A stretch of 64,000 nt of DNA. Origin: Marinobacter sp. LQ44. GTDB lineage: Bacteria; Pseudomonadota; Gammaproteobacteria; Pseudomonadales; Oleiphilaceae. Position numbers and translations under genes: made by a program. This document shows positions 23,805 through 33,174 of the stretch, in pieces (positions within the stretch are counted from its first letter, which is position 1; every line of letters begins with the position of its first letter). The stretch covers positions 2,914,001 to 2,978,000 of the forward strand of contig NZ_CP014754.1 in assembly GCF_001447155.2 (NCBI RefSeq). The letters run 5' to 3'. Below the pieces are notes generated by a model that saw only the letters and a list, made by a program, of their open reading frames with translations, was not told where the DNA came from and ran no database searches.

Positions 23805-24719
23805 ATGGCGATTCCAGATTTCCAATCGGTCATGAGACCTGTCCTTTTGGCCGTTAGTGACGGCGCAGCAAAACCTTTGGCGGATGTGCGAGAGACAGTA
23901 AAAGAGCATTTTCGGTTGACGGAGCAAGAGCGAAAGGAGCGTTTACCGTCAGGAAACCAGACGGTGATTAATAACCGGGTTGGGTGGGCCAGAACTTACC
24001 TTAACAAAGCTGGGCTTTTGACCATTCCTGAGAGGGGAATGGTGCAGATCACTGAGCGTGGTCAAAGCGCGCTGCAACAGGGTCCAGACCGCATAAGTGT
24101 CACCTGGCTGAAGCAGTTTCCGGAGTTCCATGATTTTCACTCCCATAAGTCCAAGCCCGCCCCCAATAAGATTGAAGACGAAGAGGAAAGTCTGGAAGAG
24201 GCAACACCTGATGAGCAGCTTTCTTCTGCGCACCAATCCTTGATGGCGAGCCTTGCTGACGAAGTGCTGGACAGTATTCGACAAGCATCGCCAACGTTTT
24301 TTGAGAAGTTGGTGGTCGATCTGATGATCTCGATTGGATATGGCGGCTCAAGACGAGAAGCCGGCCAGGCCACGCAAGCTACCAACGACGATGGCATCGA
24401 CGGAATCATTAAAGAAGACAAGCTGGGTTTGGATACGATCTACCTGCAGGCGAAACGGTGGGCAAATACGGTTCATCGTCCCGAGATTGATAAGTTTATC
24501 GGTGCATTAACCCGCCAGAGGGCTCGGAAAGGTGTGTTCCTAACGACATCAGATTTTTCCGCCGGAGCACGTGAAGCAGCTGCAGGATTGGATATGAAAG
24601 TAGTACTAATCGACGGGCGCGAGCTAGCCCAGTTGATGATTGAAAACAACCTTGGGGTCAACGTGAAAGAGACGTATGAAGTGAAACAGGTCGATTCCGA
24701 CTATTTCATTGAAGACTAG
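23805..24719 (+). CDS. mrr: Mrr-like type IV restriction endonuclease
   Basis: A 304-residue protein. Residues about 5-95 are an Mrr_N winged-helix (FQSVMRPVLLAVSDGAAKPL ... RVGWARTYLNKAGLL ... ITERGQSAL). An acidic linker follows (about 110-140). Residues about 155-280 form the Mrr_cat nuclease fold with FEKLVVDLMISIGYGG, NDDGIDGII and IYLQAKRW, the last giving the D...QxK version of the PD-(D/E)XK site. E. coli Mrr cuts methylated or otherwise foreign DNA. Here it follows a small Xre gene and precedes a giant helicase-nuclease, consistent with an anti-phage cargo. Confidence 0.9.
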   Translation: MAIPDFQSVMRPVLLAVSDGAAKPLADVRETVKEHFRLTEQERKERLPSGNQTVINNRVGWARTYLNKAGLLTIPERGMVQITERGQSALQQGPDRISVTWLKQFPEFHDFHSHKSKPAPNKIEDEEESLEEATPDEQLSSAHQSLMASLADEVLDSIRQASPTFFEKLVVDLMISIGYGGSRREAGQATQATNDDGIDGIIKEDKLGLDTIYLQAKRWANTVHRPEIDKFIGALTRQRARKGVFLTTSDFSAGAREAAAGLDMKVVLIDGRELAQLMIENNLGVNVKETYEVKQVDSDYFIED

Positions 24720-24821
24720 TGCTTTGTACCTTTTAGCGTTGCTGTTGGCCGCCAAACTGTAGTAAAAGGTTACGGGGTGATAACGGCCTAATTATATAGT
24801 TATTTGCATTGACGGGGCACT

Positions 24822-27800
24822 ATGGAACAGCGGCCTTACCTCGCGTCAGATATTAGCCGATTGAGCCGGCTGGTTAACGAGAATACGCGAGACAGATCCC
24901 TTCTAGAAACCGTCCTTTTCGAATTACAGTTCCGCAAAACTGGGGCCGCGAAACAACTTAAACGTCGGGCAGAGCAACTTCTTTCTGCCCTGGCTCAGGG
25001 GTCCGATAGTGCAGAAACAGAGCAATCTCTGGGCTCCTCTACGCCAAAGCAAGATCAACCTCGGGTCGGAAAACCGAAATTGGAACAGGAATCTAGCGGA
25101 TCCATGTCTAAAGAACAAAACCAACAAACAATAGAAAACTTCCTGAGCTCTGTAGATCCGTTTGTGCTTGAATCGTTGGAGCTCATGCGCAAGAAACTAC
25201 TCGATCTTACCGCCCGAAATAGGCTGCTTAATTTTCCAATCCAGCAAAAAAGCGCTGCGCTTCGGATAATCGATGAAGTTCCTAATCAGTTGTGTTCAGA
25301 GCTACTCGTAGAGCGCGAGCTGAAGTTTAAACCTGTTCCGCATCCCACTCGTGAGCAACTGATTCAGCATGGCTACCTGGAGATCGATGATGATAGTGGC
25401 GAAGAACGGCAAGTAAAGTCTAGTCCCGACGCACGAGAGTGGGCAAAAGTGCTTGGCTTTTACGTTCATTATGAATTGCCAAGAGAAGATGAAGTGCCTG
25501 GCGATGATAAGCACCAAGACGATTCCATCCAGGTACTACTTTATCCTCCGGAAATGGAGTCCAGATTACGAGCAATCCGAAGCAAAGCTCAAACGGCGTT
25601 AGAGGAAACAGGTGCAAGCATTTTGTATCTCTCACTCGGCTTCCTTGAGTGGGCTGAGAACGATGATGCCTCTAAAACGCGACTTGCTCCGCTGTTCACA
25701 ATCCCAGTTCACCTTAGCCGAGGAAGGCTTGATCACAGCACCGGAACCTACCAATACACTCTCAGCTATACCGGCGAGGATATTCTTCCGAACCTGTCGC
25801 TCAAAGAAAAACTTGCGCTCGATTTCGGGCTCGCGTTGCCTGAAGTGTCAGAGGATGAGTCCCCCGAAAAGTATCTCGACAAAGTTGAGAAACTGATAAA
25901 AACGACGAAGCCGGACTGGTCAGTTCGTCGTTACGGAGCACTCGCTCTGCTGAATTTTGGCAAGATGTTGATGTATCTTGACTTGGACCCAAAGCGTTGG
26001 CCGATTGATGATCGTAACTTGGTTCAGCACCCACTTGTTCAACGTTTCTTCAGAAGTTCGGAGAATGCAGCGGGTGGGAGTAGCGGTTCCGGTTCCGGTT
26101 CCGGTTCCGGTGAGCATTTCATTGATGCCGTTGGTCAGGTTCATTATCTTTTCCCAATTATCGATGATGCTGATAGCTCACAGCACAGTGCTTTGATTGA
26201 CGCTGTTAACGGTGAAAACCTTGTCATCGAGGGGCCGCCAGGCACTGGTAAATCTCAAACAATAACGAATTTGATTGCTGCAGCGATGCTCAACGGCAAA
26301 AAAGTCTTATTTGTCGCAGAAAAAATGGCTGCTCTCGACGTAGTTAAGAGTCGCCTCGACAAAGCTGGACTTGGAGATTTCTGCCTTGAGCTACACAGCC
26401 ACAAATCCCAGAAGCGAAAAGTTCTCGATGATATAAGTGCTCGAGTCACCGCACAGAAGCACCTCTCCTCTACTCAGAGTATTGATGCTGAAATCGCTCG
26501 GTATGAGGAGTTGAAGGATCAGCTCAATCAGTATGCCCGGGAAATCAATATGTCTTGGGCCAACACGAACCAAACAATCCATGAGATTTTTAGTGGAGCG
26601 GCCCGTTATCGACAGCAACTTGCGATCCGCCCAACGGATCTTCACGTTGCAGGCCTGTCTGGGCGCGAACTCACCGACGTGGTTCAGCTCAAATTAGCGG
26701 ATCAGGTCAAAGAGTTTCAGAAAATCTACCGAGCAATGATAGATCAAGTCGGTCAAGGTGCGAGTCTTAATGATCACCCGTGGTCTGGCGTTGAAAATAC
26801 CGCCATTCAACTGTTCGACTCAGAGCAAATCGTTTCCGTACTAAATCGATGGCAGCATTCTTTAGAGCGTTTAGAAGCTCACAATCAGCGGATCGCGCGA
26901 GCATTTGGTTTTGAAGCGTTGAACCTTGCGTTAGTGGATCGATGTGAATCCTTAGCTTTGGATCTGAGAGATTTACCTGAACTCTCTCGAAAAGAGTTGT
27001 TCCAGGCTCTTGATCGCCTTGACCAAAATACCCAGTCAAATGTTGAGTTATTACTGCATCTGCATCGGAATATTCAGGAAAACTTCGAGGCGTTGCAGGA
27101 GGATATATGCTCGGAAAAACTTAGTTCCATTGCTGAGGGCGGGAGTTTACCGCCGTTTCCGGATCTACATCGTCTAACTGGGGCAGATCGTAAAGAGAAG
27201 TTCTCAAATATTGTTCGAGCGATTATCAAGCTCCAGAAAATTGAGAGCTCGCTTGCTCCTCTTGATCGGCATTTGCAGGAACTGAAATCCGCACTTCCCT
27301 CTCCACTGAGCGAGCATTATGGGCCGACGATCGTAGGGCTCGACTCTGCAATAAAGATGATTGAATTGATTGGCTCTTTGGACGGTTCGTTGATCAACCT
27401 CAGGTCTGCTCATTTCGATGAGGACGACTTGGATGCAACCCTCGAAGACCTGAAAGAAAAAACGAGTTATTTACGCTCATTACGTAAAAAAACAGCCGAG
27501 AGCTTTGACCTAGAAAAACTTCCAAATTCAAGAGAGTTGAAGTCAATTCAAGCTCAAATTCAACGCGAGGGAATGGGGAAGTGGTTTTCAGGAGACTGGT
27601 GGCAGGCCCGTAAGCAGTTAAAGGCATTGGCCGCCAACCCAGATATTAAAGTTAAAGAACTCAGTGAAGTCATTGCCGAGTCGATTGAATACGTATCCGG
27701 CATGGAGGCGTTTGACTCAAATCGCTATCAGCTCGAAATAGGCTCGGGCTTTGATGGGTTAGAGACGGACATTGGCGCCTTGAAAAGGCTCCGGGAGTGG

Positions 27801-30623
27801 TACAAACGAGTTAGGAGCATCTATGGCATTGGGTTTGGTCAAACCGTGGTGATTGGTGACTCGATATTTGCTCTCGAAAGTAGGTTATTCAAAGGTATTC
27901 AGCAGCTTGAAAGTAAAGGGATTACCCGAGAGCTCAGGGATAATTTAAAAGCATTGGAGGAAGTGCGCGAGGTTATCCCTAACATTCAGCAGGAGCTGGA
28001 TAGAAATCGGAACCTTACTGGCGATGATGGCTCACTGCTCACTGAGCACCAGCGATTGAAGGCAGCGGGCGCGATGATTCAGCACTGGTTCAAAAGCGAT
28101 GAACTCTCGGTTGAGTTCATCGAGGACCGAATTGACCAGTTGAAACAACTTGAGCAGGCTAGGTCAAGCTTTGCAGAAGACACGCTGCTTGAAGAGCTCT
28201 TTTCGCCTCAGGCTAAATTGGCTGTCGGTCCAAATGCTGATAACAAAGATGCGCTCGAGTCCATCCGAGAGACACTGGATTTCGCAAATTACGTTCAGCG
28301 CAAGCTCCGATTTGAACCTCTGAGACAGGTTATTCTGTCCATCAAAACTCACGAGGAATATGAGCTCCTTAAGGCCGAAGCAGAGGGCTACCTGAAAGCG
28401 TGGAGTGAGCAGGAAGATGCGTGCGAACTATTCAAAAGCAAAACTGAACTGAACTCTGGACAGTGGCTGGTCAGCCCAGGGTGGAGTATCGAGGAGCTTA
28501 GCCAGAGAAACCTCTGTGCAATACAGAAGCCGGAGTGGTTGAACGATTGGGTCAACTTTGTTCGCATCCGAAACGAAATGCGGGCTCAGGGCCTCGAGCC
28601 GCTTTGGCGTATGGTAACTAATGGAAAACTCTATATTGAACGTGCGGGCGAAGCCTTGAACCTCGCAATTTATGACCAGTTGTCCAGAGAGATTCTGGTT
28701 GAGAAGCCTCACCTTGCCCGAATCTCTGGGAAGGGCCAAGAGGCACTGCAGAGCACCTTCCGAGAATACGATCAGAAACTGAAAAAGTTACAACGTAAGC
28801 GAATCGCGAATGTTCTGGCCGAGCGCCATGTGCCCGAAGGCTTCGCAGGAGGCAGGAAGTCTGAATATACAGACATGGCGTTGATTAAAAACGAGTTGGG
28901 GAAGAAGGCAAGGCATATTCCGATTCGCCAGTTGGTTAATCGGGCAAGCAATGCCTTGTTGGCGTTGAAGCCGTGTTTCATGATGGGGCCAATGTCAGCT
29001 GCGCACTACCTCAAACCAGGCCATCTGCAGTTTGATTTGGTGGTCATGGACGAGGCATCCCAGGTTAAACCGGAAGATGCACTTGGTGTTATCGCCAGAG
29101 GCGCTCAACTAGTGGTGGTTGGTGACCCAAAACAGTTGCCGCCAACCAGCTTCTTTGATCGACAGGACATGAATGACGATGACGAAGAGACTGCTGCCGT
29201 AGCGCAGACAGACAGCATTCTTGATGCTTCCTTGCCGCTCTTCAAAATGCGCCGTCTACGCTGGCACTACCGGTCACAGCATGAAAGCTTGATTGCGTTC
29301 TCGAACCGTAACTTTTACGACAACGATCTTGTGATTTTCCCATCACCTCATGCCAAGGCCCAAGAGTACGGCGTTAAATTCAGTTACGTGAAGGGCGGGC
29401 GTTTCGTCAATCAGCACAACATTGAAGAAGCTCGCGTTGTAGCAAAGGCGGTCGTGAAGCACGCGGTGAAACATCCGAATGAGTCACTTGGCATCGTTGC
29501 GATGAGCTCCAAGCAGCGAGAACAAATAGAGCGAGCCGTAGAGGAAGAGTGCAAGGCCGACAATGCAGTTGCTGAAGCAATTGAAGCGCTCCGCAATCTG
29601 GAAGATGGCCTTTTTATCAAGAATTTGGAAAACGTTCAGGGAGATGAGCGAGATGTGATCTTCATCTCTTGCACGTATGGCCCGACTGAGATTGGTGGGC
29701 GGGTTTACCAGCGATTTGGTCCAATCAATTCAGACGTGGGTTGGCGGCGCTTGAACGTTCTGTTTACACGCTCAAAGAAACGGATGCATATTTTCAGCTC
29801 CATGCGCTCTGAGGACATACTTATTTCAGAGACTTCCAAGCGTGGTGTCATCGCTCTGCGCAACTTCCTGGATTACGCCGAGAAAGGCAGTATGGAAGGC
29901 GCGCCAATACATACCGGGAAGGCGCCCGACAGTGATTTTGAGGTGTCTGTTATTGAGGCCCTCCATCAGGCCGGTTTCGAGAGTGAGGCACAAGTGGGTG
30001 TGGCCGGATTCTTCATTGATATCGCGGTCAAAGACCCTGGAAAGCCGGGGCGCTATCTGATGGGCATTGAATGCGACGGAGCAACGTATCACTCCGCGAA
30101 ATCTGCGCGTGATCGCGATCGCTTACGCCAAGAGATATTGGAACGGCTTGGCTGGAGAATTCGACGGATCTGGTCGACGGATTGGTTCAGTAATCCCCAA
30201 GGTGAGCTTGAGCCGATTATCCGTGAGCTTCATAGTTTGAAGACGGAAAGGCGAGAAGATGTAGAGCTCTTCGAGCTAGATGCAGAACCTGTCGAAGAGG
30301 TTGAGACAAGCCCGGGCCTTGAAGCACCGAGGGCTATCGAGTTGTTCGATGACGTCGCCGATTTGCGTGGACGTTTAGAATCGTTTGCCGACACCATCAT
30401 TGCGAAGCAGTTTCCCGATACGCCTAAGGATAGGCGTTTGCTGCGGCCGGCCATGATTGAAGCACTGGTTGAACATGAACCAGTCACCTCATCGGAGTTT
30501 GTGGAATTCATTCCAGAGTATCTGCGAAAATCCACGGATGCCAAGGAAGCCAAGATGTATCTAGCCCAGGTTTTAGAAATTGTCATGGGGTCAGAAGTGT
30601 CCCAAGATGATCTGCTGGGCTAG
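24822..30623 (+). CDS. DUF4011-type SF1 helicase with C-terminal endonuclease fold (probable defence protein)
   Basis: A 1933-residue protein. Residues 110-140 carry the DUF4011 opening LELMRKKLLDLTARNRLLNF. The SF1 helicase core is split: Walker A (EGPPGTGKSQ) near residue 470, then roughly 930 residues of mostly helical insertion, then Walker B (VVMDEASQ) near 1405, VVGDPKQLPPTSF, the Arg-finger region LRWHYRSQHESLI and NVQGDERDVIF. Near residue 1700-1790 a Vsr/DUF559-like nuclease domain reads FFIDIAVKDP ... GIECDGATYHS ... RDRDRLRQEILERLGW ... RIWSTDWF. A DUF3320-like end follows. Such COG1112-type proteins occur in anti-phage islands and are presumed to unwind and cut foreign nucleic acid. 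A Gly-Ser linker is encoded by a short tandem repeat. The gene is AT-richer than the core genome. Confidence 0.85.
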   Translation: MEQRPYLASDISRLSRLVNENTRDRSLLETVLFELQFRKTGAAKQLKRRAEQLLSALAQGSDSAETEQSLGSSTPKQDQPRVGKPKLEQESSGSMSKEQNQQTIENFLSSVDPFVLESLELMRKKLLDLTARNRLLNFPIQQKSAALRIIDEVPNQLCSELLVERELKFKPVPHPTREQLIQHGYLEIDDDSGEERQVKSSPDAREWAKVLGFYVHYELPREDEVPGDDKHQDDSIQVLLYPPEMESRLRAIRSKAQTALEETGASILYLSLGFLEWAENDDASKTRLAPLFTIPVHLSRGRLDHSTGTYQYTLSYTGEDILPNLSLKEKLALDFGLALPEVSEDESPEKYLDKVEKLIKTTKPDWSVRRYGALALLNFGKMLMYLDLDPKRWPIDDRNLVQHPLVQRFFRSSENAAGGSSGSGSGSGSGEHFIDAVGQVHYLFPIIDDADSSQHSALIDAVNGENLVIEGPPGTGKSQTITNLIAAAMLNGKKVLFVAEKMAALDVVKSRLDKAGLGDFCLELHSHKSQKRKVLDDISARVTAQKHLSSTQSIDAEIARYEELKDQLNQYAREINMSWANTNQTIHEIFSGAARYRQQLAIRPTDLHVAGLSGRELTDVVQLKLADQVKEFQKIYRAMIDQVGQGASLNDHPWSGVENTAIQLFDSEQIVSVLNRWQHSLERLEAHNQRIARAFGFEALNLALVDRCESLALDLRDLPELSRKELFQALDRLDQNTQSNVELLLHLHRNIQENFEALQEDICSEKLSSIAEGGSLPPFPDLHRLTGADRKEKFSNIVRAIIKLQKIESSLAPLDRHLQELKSALPSPLSEHYGPTIVGLDSAIKMIELIGSLDGSLINLRSAHFDEDDLDATLEDLKEKTSYLRSLRKKTAESFDLEKLPNSRELKSIQAQIQREGMGKWFSGDWWQARKQLKALAANPDIKVKELSEVIAESIEYVSGMEAFDSNRYQLEIGSGFDGLETDIGALKRLREWYKRVRSIYGIGFGQTVVIGDSIFALESRLFKGIQQLESKGITRELRDNLKALEEVREVIPNIQQELDRNRNLTGDDGSLLTEHQRLKAAGAMIQHWFKSDELSVEFIEDRIDQLKQLEQARSSFAEDTLLEELFSPQAKLAVGPNADNKDALESIRETLDFANYVQRKLRFEPLRQVILSIKTHEEYELLKAEAEGYLKAWSEQEDACELFKSKTELNSGQWLVSPGWSIEELSQRNLCAIQKPEWLNDWVNFVRIRNEMRAQGLEPLWRMVTNGKLYIERAGEALNLAIYDQLSREILVEKPHLARISGKGQEALQSTFREYDQKLKKLQRKRIANVLAERHVPEGFAGGRKSEYTDMALIKNELGKKARHIPIRQLVNRASNALLALKPCFMMGPMSAAHYLKPGHLQFDLVVMDEASQVKPEDALGVIARGAQLVVVGDPKQLPPTSFFDRQDMNDDDEETAAVAQTDSILDASLPLFKMRRLRWHYRSQHESLIAFSNRNFYDNDLVIFPSPHAKAQEYGVKFSYVKGGRFVNQHNIEEARVVAKAVVKHAVKHPNESLGIVAMSSKQREQIERAVEEECKADNAVAEAIEALRNLEDGLFIKNLENVQGDERDVIFISCTYGPTEIGGRVYQRFGPINSDVGWRRLNVLFTRSKKRMHIFSSMRSEDILISETSKRGVIALRNFLDYAEKGSMEGAPIHTGKAPDSDFEVSVIEALHQAGFESEAQVGVAGFFIDIAVKDPGKPGRYLMGIECDGATYHSAKSARDRDRLRQEILERLGWRIRRIWSTDWFSNPQGELEPIIRELHSLKTERREDVELFELDAEPVEEVETSPGLEAPRAIELFDDVADLRGRLESFADTIIAKQFPDTPKDRRLLRPAMIEALVEHEPVTSSEFVEFIPEYLRKSTDAKEAKMYLAQVLEIVMGSEVSQDDLLG
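26085..26111 (+). repeat. (GGTTCC)4.5 hexanucleotide repeat inside the helicase gene
   Basis: Four full copies of GGTTCC plus GGT, coding alternating Gly-Ser. Being a multiple of three it changes linker length without shifting frame. It lies about 40 codons before Walker A. Confidence 0.92.
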
Positions 30624-30712
30624 ATCGAGAGCAATAATTATTTTTTCATAATCATAGAGAAACAATGAATTAGATATTACCGATGAACTCTTGTCCAATG
30701 TCGAAAAACCTG

Positions 30713-32096
30713 GAGTTATTGTCAAATCTGGTGTATGACCATCAGGCAGCGTTCCTGTCAGATTGATCTTCCACCTGTATTCCATCCTGAAACTGTACGT
30801 TATCCACGACCAGCTTCAGTTGGTCGAACCCCTTGATCCGCTTCCAGCGTTTCTGGGCGGATTGGAGCAGTTTGAACACCATCGATAACGTGGTGTCCCG
30901 GTTGCCACAGGAGCGGCTCCGCTTGGTTCTGAGCCTCACCGTGGCAAACGTGGATTCAATCGGATTGGTGGTCCGCAAGTGAATCCAGTGAGTCGCCGGA
31001 AAATCGTAGAAGGCCAGCAGCTCATCCCGGTCCTTCTCCAGGTTTTCCATGGCCTTCGGGTACTTGTCTCGGAATCGTCTCAAGGTGCTGTCGAACGCCT
31101 TGTGGGCGCTGTCTCGGGTCTCCGCCAGGTAGATTTCATGCAAGGCTGACTTCACCTTCGGTTGTACCGACTTGGGCAGCTTGTCCAACACGTTGGCGGT
31201 CTTATGCACCCAGCACCGCTGATGCCGGGTGTCCGGAAACACCTTGCTCAGAGCCTTCCAGAAGCCCAGTGCGCCGTCGCCAACAGCCAGCTTGGGCGAG
31301 GGCTCCAAGCCACGTTCCCGCAAATCCGTGAGTAGCTCTCGCCAGCTGGCTTCGGACTCCCGGTGGCCGTCCTCGACAGCCACCAGCTCCTTGTGACCAT
31401 GCTCGGTCACGCCGATGATCACCAGCAGGCAGAGCCGGTCATCCAGACGGACGTTGCTGTACACGCCGTCAGCCCACCAGTACACATAGCGTTTCTGACT
31501 CAGGTCCCGTCGCTGCCAGCCCTTGTGCTCATCAAGCCACTTCGACTTGAGCCGGGAGACCGTGTTCGCCGACAGGCCATTGGCCTGCTCGCCGACCAGC
31601 GCGCTCAGGGCCTCCTGGAAGTCACCGGAGGAAACGCCACGCAGGTAGAGCCAGGGAATCAGTTCCTCCAGACTCCGGGCGCGCTTCAGGTACGGTGGCA
31701 GCAGGTGGCTGTTGAAGCGAATACCGGAGCCACTGCGATCCCGGACTTTGGGAACCTGGACTTCTACGTCGCCGACGCCTGTCTGAACAGCGCGTTTGGG
31801 AAGGTGCCCATTACGCACCACAGCACGGCGGCCATCCGGCGTCTTGACGTCCGCGTACTGCTTCAACAGGCTCTCCAGCTCCGTCTCAACGGCCTGTGCG
31901 ATCAGGTCCCGGGCACCCTGCCGGATCAACTCGTGCAACGGGTCGTTGCTGGCTACCTCTGGTTGTGAAAGAGCATGCAGGTTAGACTCGGACATGGCGT
32001 ATCATTCCTCTGTTGGTTGTGATCTTGGCGGTGATCAACCAACAGGATACGCCACCCCTTCAACCTGCTTCCATACACCAGAAATCACCATAACTC
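30713..32096 (-). mobile_element. IS256-family insertion sequence with 9-bp target duplication
   Basis: 1384 bp. The left end GAGTTATTGTCAAATCTGG and the inverted right end GAGTTATGGTGATTTCTGG, both continuing TGTATG, match at 21 of 25 positions. AAAAACCTG is present directly outside both ends (30704-30712 and 32097-32105), a perfect 9-bp duplication, which implies a recent insertion. Removing the element and one copy joins an open plus-strand frame that ends at the TAG just before 32200; the disrupted sequence is not recognisable. Confidence 0.93.
30742..31995 (-). CDS. IS256-family (Mutator-like) transposase
   Basis: A 417-residue intact DDE transposase. The N-terminal part holds a helical DNA-binding region ([23 protein letters not shown]), then [26 protein letters not shown], typical of IS256. 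The catalytic Asp residues lie in [11 protein letters not shown] and [12 protein letters not shown], and the Cys-His segment [18 protein letters not shown] follows. The Glu is in [16 protein letters not shown] near residue 350. The length is normal for the family and no stops interrupt it, so it should be active. It is transcribed away from the serine recombinase gene. Confidence 0.96.
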   Translation of the reverse strand: MSESNLHALSQPEVASNDPLHELIRQGARDLIAQAVETELESLLKQYADVKTPDGRRAVVRNGHLPKRAVQTGVGDVEVQVPKVRDRSGSGIRFNSHLLPPYLKRARSLEELIPWLYLRGVSSGDFQEALSALVGEQANGLSANTVSRLKSKWLDEHKGWQRRDLSQKRYVYWWADGVYSNVRLDDRLCLLVIIGVTEHGHKELVAVEDGHRESEASWRELLTDLRERGLEPSPKLAVGDGALGFWKALSKVFPDTRHQRCWVHKTANVLDKLPKSVQPKVKSALHEIYLAETRDSAHKAFDSTLRRFRDKYPKAMENLEKDRDELLAFYDFPATHWIHLRTTNPIESTFATVRLRTKRSRSCGNRDTTLSMVFKLLQSAQKRWKRIKGFDQLKLVVDNVQFQDGIQVEDQSDRNAA

Positions 32097-32114
32097 AAAA
32101 ACCTGGGGTGCCAG

Positions 32115-32147
32115 ATAGACCGAGAGGGTTTGGATCTCTCGGTCTAT
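32115..32147. repeat. 12-bp perfect inverted repeat beside the IS256 insertion
   Basis: ATAGACCGAGAG and CTCTCGGTCTAT flank a 9-nt loop. It lies 10 bp past the IS target duplication and upstream of a serine recombinase gene. It could be a terminator or recombinase site; there is no U-tract. 32148-32336 contains no other gene I can support. Confidence 0.6.
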
Positions 32148-32336
32148 GGCGGGTAGCCGCCTACCTGCTGTTCATCAAGCTCTTGGATGAGCCGTAGTGA
32201 AACGAGAGCTTGCGCACTTGCAACCAAATGGTCGTTTGTTGAACACGCCGGCTTTCCCCATAAAATTACCCGATTTCGGCTTGTTTTATGTCCAACAATC
32301 AAGTGCAACAATCTATGATAAGAAAAGGCTCCTTTT

Positions 32337-32900
32337 ATGATCATAGGTTATGCGCGCGTCAGCACCCAAGACCAAAACCCCGAACTCCAAGTGGACGCCC
32401 TGGAGAAAGCCGGGGCCGAACAGGTCTTCCAGGAAAAATTTACCGGAACATTACGTGAGCGGCCCGAGCTGTCGCAGTGCCTCCGTATGCTCCGGCCGGG
32501 TGATGTCTTGGTCGTTTGGAAGCTGGATCGCCTCGCTCGATCTTTGAAGGACCTGGTAGAGATAGTTCAGGACCTACACGATCGCGGTATCGGCTTTAAA
32601 TCTCTGACGGAATCCATTGACACTACCAGCTCAGGTGGACGCTTGGTTTTTCATATTTTCGGTGCCCTGGCAGAGTTTGAGCGTGACCTGATAAGAGAGC
32701 GGACGATGGCTGGATTACAGGCTGCCCGAGCTCGTGGGCGAATGGGTGGAAGAAAGCCTGTTATGACCGGCTCAGATGTGAAAAAAACGGCGGCTATGCT
32801 GTCCGATCCGATGATGACCAAAACAGAAGTTGCCCTGCACTTCCACGTCAGCCGGACAACGTTGAACACTTCACTTAAGCGTGAAGGGTACGCTATGTAA
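32337..32900 (+). CDS. Serine recombinase (Tn3-type resolvase/invertase family)
   Basis: A 187-residue protein. The catalytic Ser lies in MIIGYARVSTQDQN (Ser 9), followed by the conserved KLDRLARS, FHIFGALAEFERDLIRERT E-helix entry, and AARARGRMGGRKP linker. A C-terminal helix-turn-helix (MMTKTEVALHFHVSRTTLNTSLKREG) binds the res or inversion site. Length is right for a resolvase or invertase. No Tn3 transposase is nearby, so it may be a leftover transposon resolvase or an element stabiliser. The flanking inverted repeat at 32115-32147 is a possible target. 32901-33174 holds no gene. Confidence 0.92.
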   Translation: MIIGYARVSTQDQNPELQVDALEKAGAEQVFQEKFTGTLRERPELSQCLRMLRPGDVLVVWKLDRLARSLKDLVEIVQDLHDRGIGFKSLTESIDTTSSGGRLVFHIFGALAEFERDLIRERTMAGLQAARARGRMGGRKPVMTGSDVKKTAAMLSDPMMTKTEVALHFHVSRTTLNTSLKREGYAM

Positions 32901-33174
32901 AGCGCGGGAAATTATCCATGGTTTGGTAGGTTTGGTTTGGCATAGCGCATTCGTTAATTAGAGGACGACCCTGCTCGAATATAACCACTCACATCTATTC
33001 CAAGGTCTAAAAGCAAAGCTAGTGGTTGCTGCCACTGCGGTCATCAATGGCTTTTCAGTAGCCACAAGAGATAGCAGCACTTTTTAGGCCGCGGGTGTAA
33101 CAGCAATCAACCCGTGGAAAACATAAGCAAGTTTGGCCAATTAATAGCAAAACCAAAAGAATTAGGAGCCGTTA

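Noticed and set aside
26085..26111. Hexanucleotide repeat as an on/off phase-variation switch
   Set aside because: Its period is a multiple of three, so slippage keeps the frame; only linker length can change.
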